The notes under the pieces were generated by a model that worked only from the letters and a program-made list of their open reading frames with translations, was not told where the DNA came from and made no database searches. Source: CAVUAN01 sp963739435 (lineage in GTDB: Bacteria > Acidobacteriota > Thermoanaerobaculia > UBA5066 > Gp7-AA6). Taken from it: DNA of 64,000 nt. The DNA is taken from positions 1-64,000 of the forward strand of contig CAVUAN010000022.1 of NCBI GenBank assembly GCA_963739435.1, in the 5' to 3' direction. Position 1 is the first letter of the stretch. Each line of letters opens with the position of its first letter. Positions 1-9,216 of this stretch are shown piece by piece. The position numbers were made by a program, and so were the translations under genes.

Positions 1-444
1 GCGCTATCGCGGGCCGCTGCGACGCCCCAGGAGTGGCTCGGCATCTGGCTGGCGGAGGCTTTCCTCGCGTTCGTCATCGGCCTCTTCGCCATGGCCCGCA
101 AGGCGAGGCGCTCTCAGACTCCCCTCTTCTCCGGTCCGGCCCGGCGCTTCTTTCTGACCCTCTCGCCGCCCATGGCGGCTGGCGCTGTCTTGACCCTCGC
201 CCTCGAGCGCTTCGGGCACATCGAACTCCTGCCCGGAATCTGGCTGCTGCTCTACGGCACGGCCGTCGTGACCGGGGGCGCTTACTCCGTTCGCGTCGTT
301 CCGGTCATGGGCGCTCTCTTCATGCTGCTCGGCGCGGCTGCGCTCGGCTCGCCGCAGACCTGGGGAACGGCGTATCTGGCTGCCGGCTTTGGCGGGCTCC
401 AGATCGCGTTCGGGCTGATCATCGCAAGGCGTTACGGAGGGTGA
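1..444 (+). CDS. Partial small integral membrane protein (5' end outside window)
   Basis: The frame is open from the first base, so the N-terminus lies upstream of the window. About 147 residues are visible. They contain about four hydrophobic stretches separated by short basic loops, such as MARKARR near residue 31, which fits a small multi-pass inner-membrane protein. The TGA stop overlaps the start region of the winged-helix regulator that follows, so the two are probably co-transcribed and translationally coupled. Small membrane proteins paired with a MarR/ArsR-like winged-helix regulator are a common bacterial arrangement, but no specific function can be assigned. An internal ATG at 91 is possible but would remove the first membrane helix. 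Confidence 0.7.
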   Translation, partial: ALSRAAATPQEWLGIWLAEAFLAFVIGLFAMARKARRSQTPLFSGPARRFFLTLSPPMAAGAVLTLALERFGHIELLPGIWLLLYGTAVVTGGAYSVRVVPVMGALFMLLGAAALGSPQTWGTAYLAAGFGGLQIAFGLIIARRYGG

Positions 445-449
445 GGAAC

Positions 450-812
450 GTGGGAGTCCAAAGTCCAAAGTCCAAAGTCCAAAGGGGCCGAGCACCACTC
501 CCTCGACCCTCGGCTCGTCCTGTGCAGCTCGATCGCGTCATTCACGAACGGGTGCGGCTGGCGATCGTGTCGGCGCTGGCGGCAAATGAATCGCTGTCGT
601 TTGCCGAGCTCAAGAGCCTCCTCCAGGTGACCGACGGAAACCTCTCCGTGCACGCCCGCAAGCTGGAAGACGCCGGCTACGTTGCCTGCGCCAAGTCCTT
701 CGAAAAGCGGATGCCGAAAACCGAGTTCCGGCTCACGGCGGAAGGGCGCCGGGCCTTCGAGCGCTACGTCTCTCATCTCGAAGCCCTGATCGGGGCTGCC
801 GGCAAGGGTTAA
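450..812 (+). CDS. Winged-helix transcriptional regulator (MarR/ArsR-like, HTH_34 type)
   Basis: A compact winged-helix DNA-binding protein of about 120 residues. The helix-turn-helix core is in the segment reading LSFAELKSLLQVTDGNLSVH, followed by a wing containing EFRLTAEGRRAFERYVSHLE. I place the start at GTG 450 because GGAGG lies 9 nt upstream. GTG 441, overlapping the previous stop, and GTG 522 are alternatives. With the 450 start the first codons read through a heptamer repeat (455-484), giving a low-complexity N-terminus unlike the conserved domain; the 522 start would exclude it. Such regulators usually repress a short local operon. A palindrome over the next gene's start codon is a candidate operator. 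Confidence 0.8.
   Translation: MGVQSPKSKVQRGRAPLPRPSARPVQLDRVIHERVRLAIVSALAANESLSFAELKSLLQVTDGNLSVHARKLEDAGYVACAKSFEKRMPKTEFRLTAEGRRAFERYVSHLEALIGAAGKG
455..484 (+). repeat. Heptamer repeat element, copy 1: (AGTCCAA)x4 + AG
   Basis: Four perfect tandem copies of AGTCCAA plus AG, 30 bp. It is identical to the copy at 15163 and near-identical to four others in this window. It lies at the boundary between a membrane protein gene and a winged-helix regulator, either inside the regulator's first codons or in its leader, depending on which start is used. Confidence 0.95.
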
Positions 813-829
813 AAAAAATTTGGGGTACT

Positions 830-846
830 ACTTTATGACTCAAAGT
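830..846. promoter_or_regulatory. Candidate operator palindrome over a start codon
   Basis: Perfect inverted repeat ACTTT-(7 nt)-AAAGT whose spacer contains the ATG of the gene starting at 835. It lies in an AT-rich patch (a run of A from 811) directly downstream of the winged-helix regulator gene. The size and symmetry suit a dimeric winged-helix protein. Assignment to that regulator is inference from position only. Confidence 0.4.
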
Positions 847-1533
847 ACTTCACTGATACTGGCAATCGCCGCACCCGACGTCCGGATGCCGGAGCTGGCG
901 CCCTTGGTGGCCCTCGCCTTTCTCGGGACCGGCTGCCTCGTTTTCGCCGCAGCCGTCGGCGGCGCCATCGCCCTCGCCTTTCGAAAGCTCGCCGTCGCCC
1001 GGTGGATCGGGGCCAGCGGCCTCCTCGCCGTCTCCGGCTACGCAGCGCTTCTCCTCGGCGCCGCCTTCCTCTCCCGCGAGAGGACTCTCGCGCCGGGCGA
1101 GAAGAAGTATTTCTGCGAGCTGGACTGCCACCTCGCCTACTCGGTCGCAAGAGCCTCGCTCGGTGGCGCCTCCGGCCGGTCCCGGGCCGTCACCATCCGG
1201 ACCTGGTTCGACCCCTCGACGATCGCATCGTTTCGGGGCAACGGGCCGCTCTCGCCGAACCCCCGCATCGTCTACCTCGTCGACTCGGGAGGCCGCCGTT
1301 TCGATCCGTCTCCAGCGAGCCAGAAGGCCTGGGACGGCGAGCATGGCCCGACGGTGCCGCTCACAAAGGCGCTGCGCCCGGGAGAGTCCTACGAGACAAC
1401 CCTTGTCTTCGACCTGCCCGATGGCGCTCCGGGGCTTCGCCTCTTCCTCGGCGACCCGCCCGGCATCGAGAACGTCCTGATCGGCCACGAGAACAGCCCG
1501 CTCCACAAGAAGACCTACTTCGCGCTCTCGTGA
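835..1533 (+). CDS. Hypothetical membrane-anchored protein
   Basis: About 232 residues. Two or three N-terminal hydrophobic segments (roughly residues 15-45 and 55-80) are followed by a soluble, probably extracytoplasmic domain from about residue 85. That domain has a CELDCHLAYSV segment and a beta-rich C-terminus ending GHENSPLHKKTYFALS. The ATG at 835 is used because upstream in-frame starts (TTG 820) would begin inside the A/T-rich spacer. The Shine-Dalgarno signal is weak (GGGG at 822-825). The last codon overlaps the GTG of the FAD oxidoreductase, so the two are coupled. I do not recognise the family. The paired cysteines and C-terminal sandwich-like part suggest a DUF4352-like or chaperone-like exported fold, but that is a guess. 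Confidence 0.7.
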   Translation: MTQSTSLILAIAAPDVRMPELAPLVALAFLGTGCLVFAAAVGGAIALAFRKLAVARWIGASGLLAVSGYAALLLGAAFLSRERTLAPGEKKYFCELDCHLAYSVARASLGGASGRSRAVTIRTWFDPSTIASFRGNGPLSPNPRIVYLVDSGGRRFDPSPASQKAWDGEHGPTVPLTKALRPGESYETTLVFDLPDGAPGLRLFLGDPPGIENVLIGHENSPLHKKTYFALS

Positions 1534-2688
1534 CCCCCAACGACTCTTACGACGTCGCCGTCATCGGCGCCGGGCTCGCGGGCCTCGAGTGCGGGCGGAG
1601 GCTTTGCAGCGCGGGGCTTCGGGTCTTGATGATCGACCGCAAGCCGGACATTTCGCGCTCCGTTCACACGACGGGGATATTCGTCCGCCGGACTCTCGAA
1701 GACTTCGACTTGCCGGAGAGCTGCCTCGGCCCGCCCATCCGGCACGTCGTGCTCCATTCGCCGGCACGGCGGCCGCTCACCCTCGAGAGCCCGCACGATG
1801 AGTTTCGAGTCGGCCGCATGGGGGCGCTCTACGACCGCCGCCTGACCGAGTGCTTGAACCTCGGCGTCCACTGGTCTCCGTCCACGCGGCTCACGTCGAT
1901 CGAGCGGAGCGAGAAGGGCTCGCGTGTCGCGATCTCCATCCGCGGCCGAACCCGGATCGTGTCGGCCGGCTACGTCGTCGGAGCCGACGGTGTCGCCTCG
2001 GCGACCGCCCGAGCGCTGGGCCTGGACACGAACCGCCGCTGGATCGTCGGCGCGGAAGACGTGTTCCGCGGCGTTTCCGGCGAGGGGCCGCCGCGCTTCC
2101 ATTGCTTCCTCGACCCGGAGCTGGCGCCCGGATACCTGGCCTGGATCGTGAACGACGGGCGGGAGGCGCACGTGGGCGTCGGCGGGATACCCGGGCGCTT
2201 CGACCTCGTCCGATCGCTCGAGCACTTTCGGCGCGAGGCCCGCGCCCATGTCGACCTGCGTTCCGCGCGCCTCGTCGAGCGGCGCGGCGGGCCGATCCCA
2301 GTCGGCGGGATGCTTGCGAACATCGCCAACGGCCGGGGCCTCCTCGTCGGCGACGCGGCCGGGGCACCCTCGCCGCTGACGGCCGGAGGCCTCGATCCGT
2401 GCCTGCGCCTCTCGGCACTGGCCGTTTCGGTCATCCTCCGGCACCTCGGCGGCGAAGCGATCCGCTCTCCAGGCCTACTCGGGTCGGGTTCTCCGGCGCC
2501 GATTCCGCCTGCGTCTGGCACTGCGGGCCGTGATGAACCTCGCGACGAACCGCTCCCTCGTCGAGGCCGGCTGCTTCCTCCTGCGCCGCACGCCGCTCCG
2601 CGCCGTCGCTACTGAGATTTTTTTTGGCCGCGGCTCGTTCCCGGACCCAGCTTTGGCCGGAGCGACTACCAGGGGTTCTTGCCCATGA
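1530..2688 (+). CDS. FAD-dependent oxidoreductase, geranylgeranyl-reductase-like (frameshifted)
   Basis: The N-terminal Rossmann FAD motif reads DVAVIGAGLAGLECG, and a second FAD-contacting motif reads GRGLLVGDAAGAPSPLTAGG. This order is typical of the geranylgeranyl reductase/PHBH-type flavoprotein superfamily. Translation starts at GTG 1530, overlapping the previous TGA. The original frame goes off-family after about 2460. Family-like sequence resumes one frame over (AYSGRVLRRRFRLRLALRAV ... FFGRGSFPDP) and ends at TGA 2688, so one extra base is present around 2455-2472. The restored length is about 385 residues, normal for the family. The 3' end overlaps the convergent gene by 23 bp. Substrate unknown; the neighbouring membrane proteins suggest a lipid or quinone-side-chain role, weakly. 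Confidence 0.75.
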
Positions 2689-4272
2689 CGAGCTTGTCGA
2701 AGCCCGGATGAGTCTTCTGGACCGTCAGCTTGTTGTTTGTCTTGTTGTCTTCGGCGACGGCGCCATTCTCATCTACGACGAACTCGCACTTGTACTGCTC
2801 GTTCGGCATCACGCTTCCCGTCGTCACGCCCGTCGGATACCAGATCTGCGCGAAGATGTACCCGGACTTGCGCGCCTGGATGATCGAGGGGATGTCTTCG
2901 AACAACGGACTCATACGGCGTCCAGGCAACGCCCTCCTGGTCGATGGGCGGCTGGACGACCGGGCGATAGGAAAAAGTCAGGCGAATCCGACTGGGCGGC
3001 GAGGGAATGTCCCCCTTGTTCTCGGCCCAGAAGCGGTAGCGCGTATACGACGAGTTCAGGCTCCCGTTGTTGATGAAGGCCTCGTCGAATTCCGCCACGA
3101 GATCGGGCGATCCCGCCATCACGGGAAAGACCGTCGTGTTGTTCCCCGTCGAGACCTCTGTCGGCTGCGCCGGCATGACGGCCCGGATCTCGTGAAGGCC
3201 CGGAGTCAGCGTGAAGCCTGCCTCGTAGGTGCGCTCGGAGCTCTGCGGCCACGCCCTGCGCCCGCTCGTCGGGACCTGCCCCTTCGGGCGCGCCGGCTCC
3301 GTCGTGTCCGATGTGCGGGACTGGCCGTCCACGAGCCAGCCCGGCAGCGGATCGGCAGCAGCTGAGTCCGCCGGCAAAGTCGCCCCCGCGTTGGTGAATC
3401 TGGCCCACACGATCGAGGGCCTGTTCTTCTGGGCGAACTCCAGAGGCTGTTCCTGGCCCACGATGTCCACGTGCGCCGGCGCGGGCGGCGTCGGGGTGAG
3501 GGCCACGCGTCCTCCGCCTCCGCTCCCCGGCTCCGACTGGGACTTCGCCTGAGGAACCCGATCCTGGACAGGCAGAGACCCTTCCACCTTCAGGATCGAG
3601 CAACAGGTTGTCTTGCCGTCGAGCGAGACCTGGCCTGCTTTGAAGTTGGCGTACACAGGTTGCCCCACCTTCAGGGAATCGAAGAGCCGGCGGTCGGAGA
3701 CCGCGAACGCGAACACCTGGCCGGTTGCAGTGGCCCGAGCGGACACGTTCCCACTCCCGGTGTCCAGGCCCGTGATGCTGCAGCAAGCGGCCGACGCGGC
3801 CGCAGCGGTCGGGGTTGTCGCCGCCGTCAACCCGCGAATGGCACTCTCGGTGCTGTCCTCCGTGGGTCGGATGGCGGTGGGAACCGGCTGTTGGCCTCCC
3901 TTGCTCGCGACTGTCGGCTTGACAGCCGCCTGCTTGTTCCCGGGCTCCGTCGTCCGTTCGGGCGAGCCCGTCGGGCCGGTCAGGATCGAGCAGCAGGCCG
4001 CCTTGCCGTCGAGCGAGACCTGGTTGGTCTTGAAGTTGGCGTACACCGCCTGCCCGACACGAAGAGAGCCCAGCAGCTTGCCGTCCCCGACCTTGAACTG
4101 GAAGGCGCGGCCGGTCGCGTTCTCCTTCGCCGAGACGACACTGCTCTTTTGATCGATCGAGGTCACCGAACAGCAGGACTGTGCCGAAGGCGGCCTCCGG
4201 GACGATCAGGAGAATCCCAGCGAAGACACCGACGAGCCACAGGCCGCAGAGGCTTGCCCGGCGGCGGCTCAC
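2666..4272 (-). CDS. Exported protein with two CC-bounded modules and a CARDB-like domain (frameshifted)
   Basis: The GTG start at 4272 overlaps the previous stop (GTGA). A signal peptide (SRRRASLCGLWLVGVFAG...) is followed by two copies of an approximately 65-70 residue module. Each begins and ends with a CC pair and carries F-x-F-x-V near the middle, then SLxVGQxVYANFK and QVSLDG before the second CC. After a proline/glycine-rich linker comes a CARDB-like beta-sandwich domain (DLVAEFDEAFINNG ... YRFWAENKGDIP). Two frame changes are needed, near 4200 (signal peptide to first module) and near 2910 (end of the sandwich domain). The true C-terminus ends TVQKTHPGFDKLVMGKNPW. Function unknown; the paired cysteines suggest disulfides or metal binding in the periplasm or on the surface. 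Confidence 0.65.
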
Positions 4273-5135
4273 AGGCTCCTTCCCTGTTGCAGGTAGAGCT
4301 TGACCAGCCCGCTCACGTCGAAGCAAAGCGACGAGATGATGTCCCGGCAGCCCCAATCGGCGTGGTCGCCGTTGAAGCATTGCCGCAGCCATGTCGTGTC
4401 GAGCCAGCCCGGCAGCCTGTCGATCTGCAACGACGTGATGTGAATGTCCGTCAGGCAAGCCGTGGCCGACACGAAGTTCGACGCGCCAACAGGGGAACTC
4501 GAGGAGCCATGGAACTGGATCCGTCCCGCCAGAGGAGACGTGAACTCGAGCGTCCCGCCGGTCTCGTATTGCGGGAACCCCCGCGTTTCGCGGAACTGGA
4601 CGTGCGCGCGCGCCACAATCCGCAGGTCCGGGCACGTCGCGTTCACGATCGTCGGCATGTCGACCTTGAAGTGCTTGCCGTCCTTGTTGACGCTGACGGG
4701 GAACCTTCCCGCCAGACCGGCCGGCAGCAAAACCTTGATTTGCTCTGCGGTCGCGAACGCACAGGGATCGAGGGCCTTAGCGTTCAGAAGCTCTCCGGTC
4801 TGCACGGCCACGCTCGGCGCCGCCCCGACGGAAATGATCTCGCAACAGGCCGTCTGGCCATTCAGCGAGACCTTCTTCGTCGTGAAGTTGGCGTAGACCC
4901 CCTGCCCGACTGTCAAAGAGAGCAGGAGCTTACGATCCTCGACTTGAAACTGGAACGTGCGATTGGTCGCGGTTTCCCTGGCGGTCACGATGCCCGTTGC
5001 TCCGTCGATGCTGGAGATTTCGCAACAGGGCAACGCCCCCGACGCCACCGCGCAAGGGCCCGCGAGAAACGCCACGAGCAGACACCAGCGCGCCGCTCGA
5101 AGGATCCGTTCTTCCTGAGATGCCATTGGAGCCAT
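4269..5135 (-). CDS. Exported protein with one CC-bounded module, unknown C-terminal domain
   Basis: 288 residues with a signal peptide (about residues 10-33, ending ASGALP). A single copy of the CC-bounded module follows (LPCCEISSID ... SLTVGQGVYANF ... VSLNGQTACCEI), like the two copies in the downstream gene. The remaining approximately 190 residues are cysteine-containing and beta-rich, with no family I recognise. A good ribosome-binding site (AGGAGG about 10 nt upstream) supports ATG 5135. The stop overlaps the next gene's GTG. The gene is intact, so the module boundaries are best read here. Probably a secreted or periplasmic structural or binding protein of the same envelope operon. Confidence 0.75.
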   Translation of the reverse strand: MAPMASQEERILRAARWCLLVAFLAGPCAVASGALPCCEISSIDGATGIVTARETATNRTFQFQVEDRKLLLSLTVGQGVYANFTTKKVSLNGQTACCEIISVGAAPSVAVQTGELLNAKALDPCAFATAEQIKVLLPAGLAGRFPVSVNKDGKHFKVDMPTIVNATCPDLRIVARAHVQFRETRGFPQYETGGTLEFTSPLAGRIQFHGSSSSPVGASNFVSATACLTDIHITSLQIDRLPGWLDTTWLRQCFNGDHADWGCRDIISSLCFDVSGLVKLYLQQGRSL

Positions 5136-5148
5136 CGTTTCGAACCTC

Positions 5149-6807
5149 CTACCTGGATCTGGTAAGCGAGCCTCACCATTCCGACCATCCCTTCGACCTG
5201 CGACTTCAAGTTCACAATTGCCGCCGCCGAGGATTGAGGGTCGCGCATGCCCTTCAATGCCTGGAGCGATGCCCTCACGCTCGCGACCTGCGCGGGAAGC
5301 TGTGTCGCGACGTCAAAGCCCGTCAGGAGCAGATTGAGATTTCGATACTTGCTCTCAGAACCGTGGGACCTCGTTGGAAACCATGTCGGCCGTCGCCTGG
5401 ATCGGCCCGACGTCCTGAGCGAAACCGCCGTCCGATGGGGCGCTTGTGTCCTGTGTGAACCCGCCGGAAGGGGGCGAGGCGAGCTGACCAGCGGAAGCGC
5501 TGGTGTCCTGCGTGAACCCCCGGGAAGGAGCAGACGCGGACCGCCCTGCGGCGGCGCCGGTGTCCTGCGCGAAGGAGCCCGGAGCCGCGGCTGCGAAAGT
5601 CTGGATCTGGCCTGCGAGCTTCTGGACATCGGCCTCGCAGGGGCGAGTCCGATCCCCGAGAGGAGCGGCGCCGGCGAGCATGCCTTTCGCCGCGAACGTC
5701 ACCGGCACGGTCCTGTAGCGATAGATCATCCCGTGATCTCCCACGACGTAGCCCCGGTCGCGGCGCGGCAGGCTGAACGCCCTGGCGGAGGCGGGAAACG
5801 CGTATTCGCGGGAGTTCCAACGGTTCCCCCCGTCCGAAGTGAAGCTGATCTTCCGATAGAGGACGGCCCAGCCGACCCCGGGGTCGGCGAAGCGGATCCG
5901 GTTGCCGGGAGAGCCGGCGAGGCCGGTCCAGGTCCGACCGCCATCCGCCGTCTTGAAGAGCTGCCCGCTGTCGGGATATCCGGTCCGAATGTATCCGGTG
6001 AGCTCGTCGATGAAGAAGGCGTCCCGCGGATCGCCCTTGACGGGAGCGCTCGAGAGGGACCACGTCGATCCGCCGTCGGCGGTCTTTGCCACGAAGACGA
6101 CGTCCAGGCTCGGCACGCTGCCGATGGCGTAGCCCACCGAGGGCGTCAGAAACTGGACTCGCTGCCAAGCGCACTGCGTGTCGCGCGCGAGGCCGTCGAT
6201 CACGACCCTCCCCTGGCATTCGAAGACGTCCTTCCAGGAGCGTCCTCCGTCCCGCGTCGCGAAGATCTTCTCGCCCTTCACGTAAACGCCGGCTGCGTCC
6301 GACGTAAACGCATAGTCCGCGTAGTGCGTCTCCATGGACCCGGTGAGCTGCCAGGTTCTTCCGTCCGCCGTGTGAAGCAGCTTCGCGTCCAGAGGCGCTC
6401 CCTGCACGACCCAACCGTGTGTCGGGTCGATGAATCGCAAGTCCGTCATCCCTCGGTCGCTCGACTTCGGGTCGCCGAGCTGGACATCCCAGTGATCGCC
6501 GCCGTCACTCGTGTGCAGAAGGATTCCCCCGTTCATCACGGTGGTCCCGCCCGCGACCCACCCCTCCAGAGGATCGACGAAGAACACGTCGTCGAGCTCG
6601 ACGTCTTCGGGGTAGCTGACGGGCTCCCAGACGCCCTTGAGTTGGTCTCCGATCGAGCCGCTCGCAGCAGGCGGCGAGGACCGCGACGCCACCCGCTTCT
6701 GGGCCAGCAGAGGATCCGCAACGATCAGGATCGCCAGCGCCGCGAGGCCTCGCGCACGCGAACGCCGCGGCCGGACGAGCGGAAAAGGATCGAGAGCGCT
6801 TTCTCAT
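5149..6807 (-). CDS. Exported YCF48/BNR-type beta-propeller protein (frameshifted)
   Basis: Repeated propeller blades with the BNR/Asp-box signature, e.g. LLHTSDGGDHW, FATRDGGRSWKD, VAKTADGGSTW, LFKTADGGRTWTG, SFTSDGGNRW. These resemble the HCF136/YCF48 photosystem-assembly fold that is widespread in non-photosynthetic bacteria. ATG 6807 has AGGAGG 8 nt upstream. The signal-peptide core (LAALAILIVADPLLA) is in a different frame from the start, so an indel lies near 6755. After the propeller is a repetitive linker (four FTQDTSA/FAQDTG-like repeats). Past a second frame change near 5365 there is a helical tail (SKYRNLNLLLTGFDVATQLP...). The exact 3' end is uncertain: TAG at 5149 needs another indel, and the open frame otherwise runs to 4985, inside the next gene. 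Confidence 0.65.
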
Positions 6808-6831
6808 CGCGAGTCCTCCTTGTTACCCCCT

Positions 6832-7367
6832 TCACGCCTTCTTCACGACGATCTCGACGCGGCGGTTCTTCTGTCTGCCGTCCGGGTCGTCCGATCCGTC
6901 GGCTTTCGTGTTGGCTCGCGACGGGCTTCGTGGCTCCGAAGCCTCGGGGCGTGAAGCCGAGGGCCTTCCAGCTCTTTTCTCGCCTCGAGCCAGTGCGCAA
7001 CCGAGGACGCCCGGCGCAGGGAGAGTTTCTGGTTGTAATCGGCCGAGCCCTTCCCGTCGGTATGCCCCTCGATCGAGACGCGCGCCTGCGGGTGCCCGGC
7101 TAGCACGGCCGCCACCTTTTCGAGCGACGGCGTCGCTTCCCTCTTGATGTCCGCCTTGTCGAAATCGAAAAGCACGTCGGCCGCCATTTCGATGCGGATC
7201 TCCGTCTCGGTCTCGCGGATGTTCAGGTCCTGGACCCGACCGCCGAGGTCCTGGATCCGGTACTCGAGATCGAGAACGCGGCTCGGCTGATCCTGGGCGG
7301 CCAGAGCCGCTCCGCAGGAGCAGGCGGCCAGGGCCGCCGCCCAGCCGGAGCGGGCCAGCAACCTCAC
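6832..7367 (-). CDS. OmpA-family peptidoglycan-binding outer-membrane protein (frameshifted)
   Basis: GTG 7367 overlaps the upstream stop. A signal peptide (WAAALAACSCGAALA) is followed by a short coiled segment and an OmpA C-terminal domain. Recognisable parts are VLFDFDKADIKREATPSLEK, VSIEGHTDGKGSADYNQKLS and the closing NTKADGSDDPDGRQKNRRVE. The domain crosses at least two frame changes near 6960 and 6915, yet each piece matches consecutive parts of the fold. The protein would be about 178 residues and would tether the outer membrane to peptidoglycan by the usual diaminopimelate-binding Asp/Arg pair. It lies between a lipoprotein gene and the propeller gene of the same operon. Confidence 0.8.
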
Positions 7368-7980
7368 TGGCTGATCGGCACGTCGTCCATGGGGCGAAGT
7401 GCGGGATGGAGATGGAGATTTTCTTCACGTCATCGGGCGGCGCCGGAAATTTCGCCCACAGGTTCAGACGCGACATCTTCGCCATGTTCGGAATGTTGCG
7501 GCTGCAGAGGCAGGCGTTGTCGGAGTCGCGCACGACCAGGTACTTCTTCTTTCCGATCGGGTCCACCAGGGACACCCCCCCGATCGAGCCAAAATCCTTC
7601 GAGTAGTTCGCCTCTCCGTAGGCGTCGTGAAACGCGATCTCTTCCCCGTCGTTGATCATCGTGAACTTGAGCGAGAGGGTGCCTCCGCCCAGGCGTTTCA
7701 ATTCCGTGACCTCCACCCTTCGGCCCGCCTGCTCCCCGTCGGCCGAAGCGATGGCAGGCGAAGCGGGCGAGGCGGCCGGGGCCGCTGCCGGGGCTTGTAC
7801 CGCAGCGGCTGCTACGGCGGCGGGGGCAGCCGGCGGCGCCTGGGGCGGAGCCGCAGCGGCCTGTTCTTTCTTCTGACAACCCCCTGCCGCCAGGGCCAGG
7901 GCGAGGCCGAAGAAGAGAGGGAGACGTGTATTGAGGACGCACCAGCGAGCCGTTTGGCGAAGCGGAACTGTGTCGGTCAT
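7364..7980 (-). CDS. Lipoprotein of unknown function (frameshifted at 3' end)
   Basis: The N-terminus (NTRLPLFFGLALALAAGGCQ) is a lipoprotein signal peptide with a lipobox ending in Cys about residue 35. An approximately 50-residue Ala/Pro-rich linker follows, then a beta-rich domain (RRVEVTELKRLGGGTLSLKF ... DSDNACLCSRNIP). The first frame runs through a C-C-C-C run near 7390. Moving one base there gives a natural ending with a stop at 7364, four bases inside the OmpA gene start. First gene of a five-gene envelope operon. Its ATG is only 16 bp from the divergent sigma-factor start, so promoters of both units must lie within the opposing coding regions or overlap tightly. Confidence 0.7.
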
Positions 7981-7996
7981 GTAGGATGAATTCCCG

Positions 7997-8605
7997 ATGT
8001 CCGACGAGCGTTACAGCGGCTCTCGGGCCCCGACGACTCTTCTCCCGGGCGGGACGGTGCGTCCAGAGGACGCCGACGCCCTCGCGGCCGACCTGGCCGA
8101 GCGGTTCACGCTGAATCTGAAGCTCTTCGCGCTGCGGCGTCTTCACGATACGGCGGCGGCTGAGGACACGGTCCAGGAGGCGCTTCGCGAAACCCTCAAG
8201 GCGCTTCGAGCTGGACGCGTCGCGAACGCGGAAGCCCTTCCAGGCTTCGTCTTTCAGACGGTGAAGAACCTCTGCATGCACCACGGCCGTTCGGCGGGCC
8301 GGCGCGGGCGCGCGATTGCGGAGTTCAGCCGTCTCTCACGACCGGCCTCCGAGGATCCCTTGCTCGCCCTGGTTCACGAGGAGAGGCGCGCCGCGGTCCG
8401 CGAAGCCCTGGCGCGCCTCGAGAAGGACGATCGGGACCTGCTCGCCCTCAGCTTCGAGGAAGGCCTGGACGCGGAGGAGATTGGCCGGCGTCTGGGTTTA
8501 GCCGGCGGAACCGTGCGCGTGAGGAAGCACCGGGCCTTGCGCAAGCTGGCCGCTCTCCTGGGTGAACCGGCGCGTAACGAAACAGAAGGAGCGGGAACTC
8601 CATGA
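7997..8605 (+). CDS. RNA polymerase ECF-type sigma factor
   Basis: 202 residues with the two ECF sigma regions. Region 2 holds LKLFALRRLHDTAAAEDTVQ, in the position of the DxAEDlvQEtF core. Region 4 holds LARLEKDDRDLLALSFEEGL followed by the HTH IGRRLGLAGGTVRVRKHRAL. It directs RNA polymerase to a small regulon. The stop overlaps the ATG of the anti-sigma gene (ATGA), so stoichiometric production is likely. The ATG at 7997 is followed by an unusual approximately 25-residue N-terminal extension, so a slightly later start is possible. Regulon unknown; the divergent envelope operon is the nearest candidate target. Confidence 0.88.
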   Translation: MSDERYSGSRAPTTLLPGGTVRPEDADALAADLAERFTLNLKLFALRRLHDTAAAEDTVQEALRETLKALRAGRVANAEALPGFVFQTVKNLCMHHGRSAGRRGRAIAEFSRLSRPASEDPLLALVHEERRAAVREALARLEKDDRDLLALSFEEGLDAEEIGRRLGLAGGTVRVRKHRALRKLAALLGEPARNETEGAGTP

Positions 8606-9213
8606 CGATGGGCGAAGCCGGCGAATGCTCGTACGCCGCGACAGACAGCGCCGTCCACTACGTTGCCGGGAGACTCTCCGAGTCGGCGGCGGAGGCCTTC
8701 GAAGAGCACCTCTTCACGTGCGACCGGTGCTCCGACGAGGTTCGGCTCGGGCTCGAGATCAAGGCGGCGGCGTCATCGCGGTCACATGGATCGGCCGGAC
8801 CGGCCGTTCGCGGCGCCCTCTGGCGCCCGCTCGCCGTCGCCGCGGCCCTTGCGGTTGCCGTTCTAGGCGCCTGGCAGCTCCAGCGCTCGAAAGGACTTGC
8901 GTCCGGCGGTGTGACGAGGGGTGAGGACGCTCGGGTGCTCGCCGTTCAAGCACACTCCGATGCGGCTGGCGTGGATGTGTCCTGGGCGCCCGTGGCTCGC
9001 GCCGACGTCTACCGCGTCGAGGTGTCCTCGGCCGATGGAGCCCTCCTCCTGAAACGAGAAGGACCGGAATCCTCGCTGCGGGTGCGCCGGGACGACCTGG
9101 CCGCGTCGGCGGACAGCGCGGTCTACGTCCGCGTGACGGCGCTCGACAGCCTGAGGCAGGAGATCGCTTCTTCCCCGCCCGTTTCGATCAACCCAGCGTC
9201 CCGGAGAGACTAG
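8602..9213 (+). CDS. Zinc-finger anti-sigma factor, single-pass membrane protein
   Basis: 203 residues. The N-terminal cytoplasmic part carries the ZAS-type motif HLFTCDRC (H-x3-C-x2-C, residues about 36-43) within a helical domain that would bind the sigma factor. A transmembrane helix (WRPLAVAAALAVAVLGAWQL) follows near residue 75. The approximately 110-residue extracytoplasmic part resembles a fibronectin type III or Ig-like sandwich (VDVSWAPVARADVYRVEVS) and may sense an envelope cue. It sits between the sigma factor and the CHAT protein, with a 4-bp overlap upstream and a 3-bp gap downstream, so all three belong to one operon. Confidence 0.85.
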   Translation: MTMGEAGECSYAATDSAVHYVAGRLSESAAEAFEEHLFTCDRCSDEVRLGLEIKAAASSRSHGSAGPAVRGALWRPLAVAAALAVAVLGAWQLQRSKGLASGGVTRGEDARVLAVQAHSDAAGVDVSWAPVARADVYRVEVSSADGALLLKREGPESSLRVRRDDLAASADSAVYVRVTALDSLRQEIASSPPVSINPASRRD

Positions 9214-9216
9214 CCC

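Noticed and set aside
455..484. Heptamer tract as a CRISPR or classic minisatellite
   Set aside because: There are no spacers, the units are 7 bp and contiguous, and the same four-unit block recurs at distant loci.
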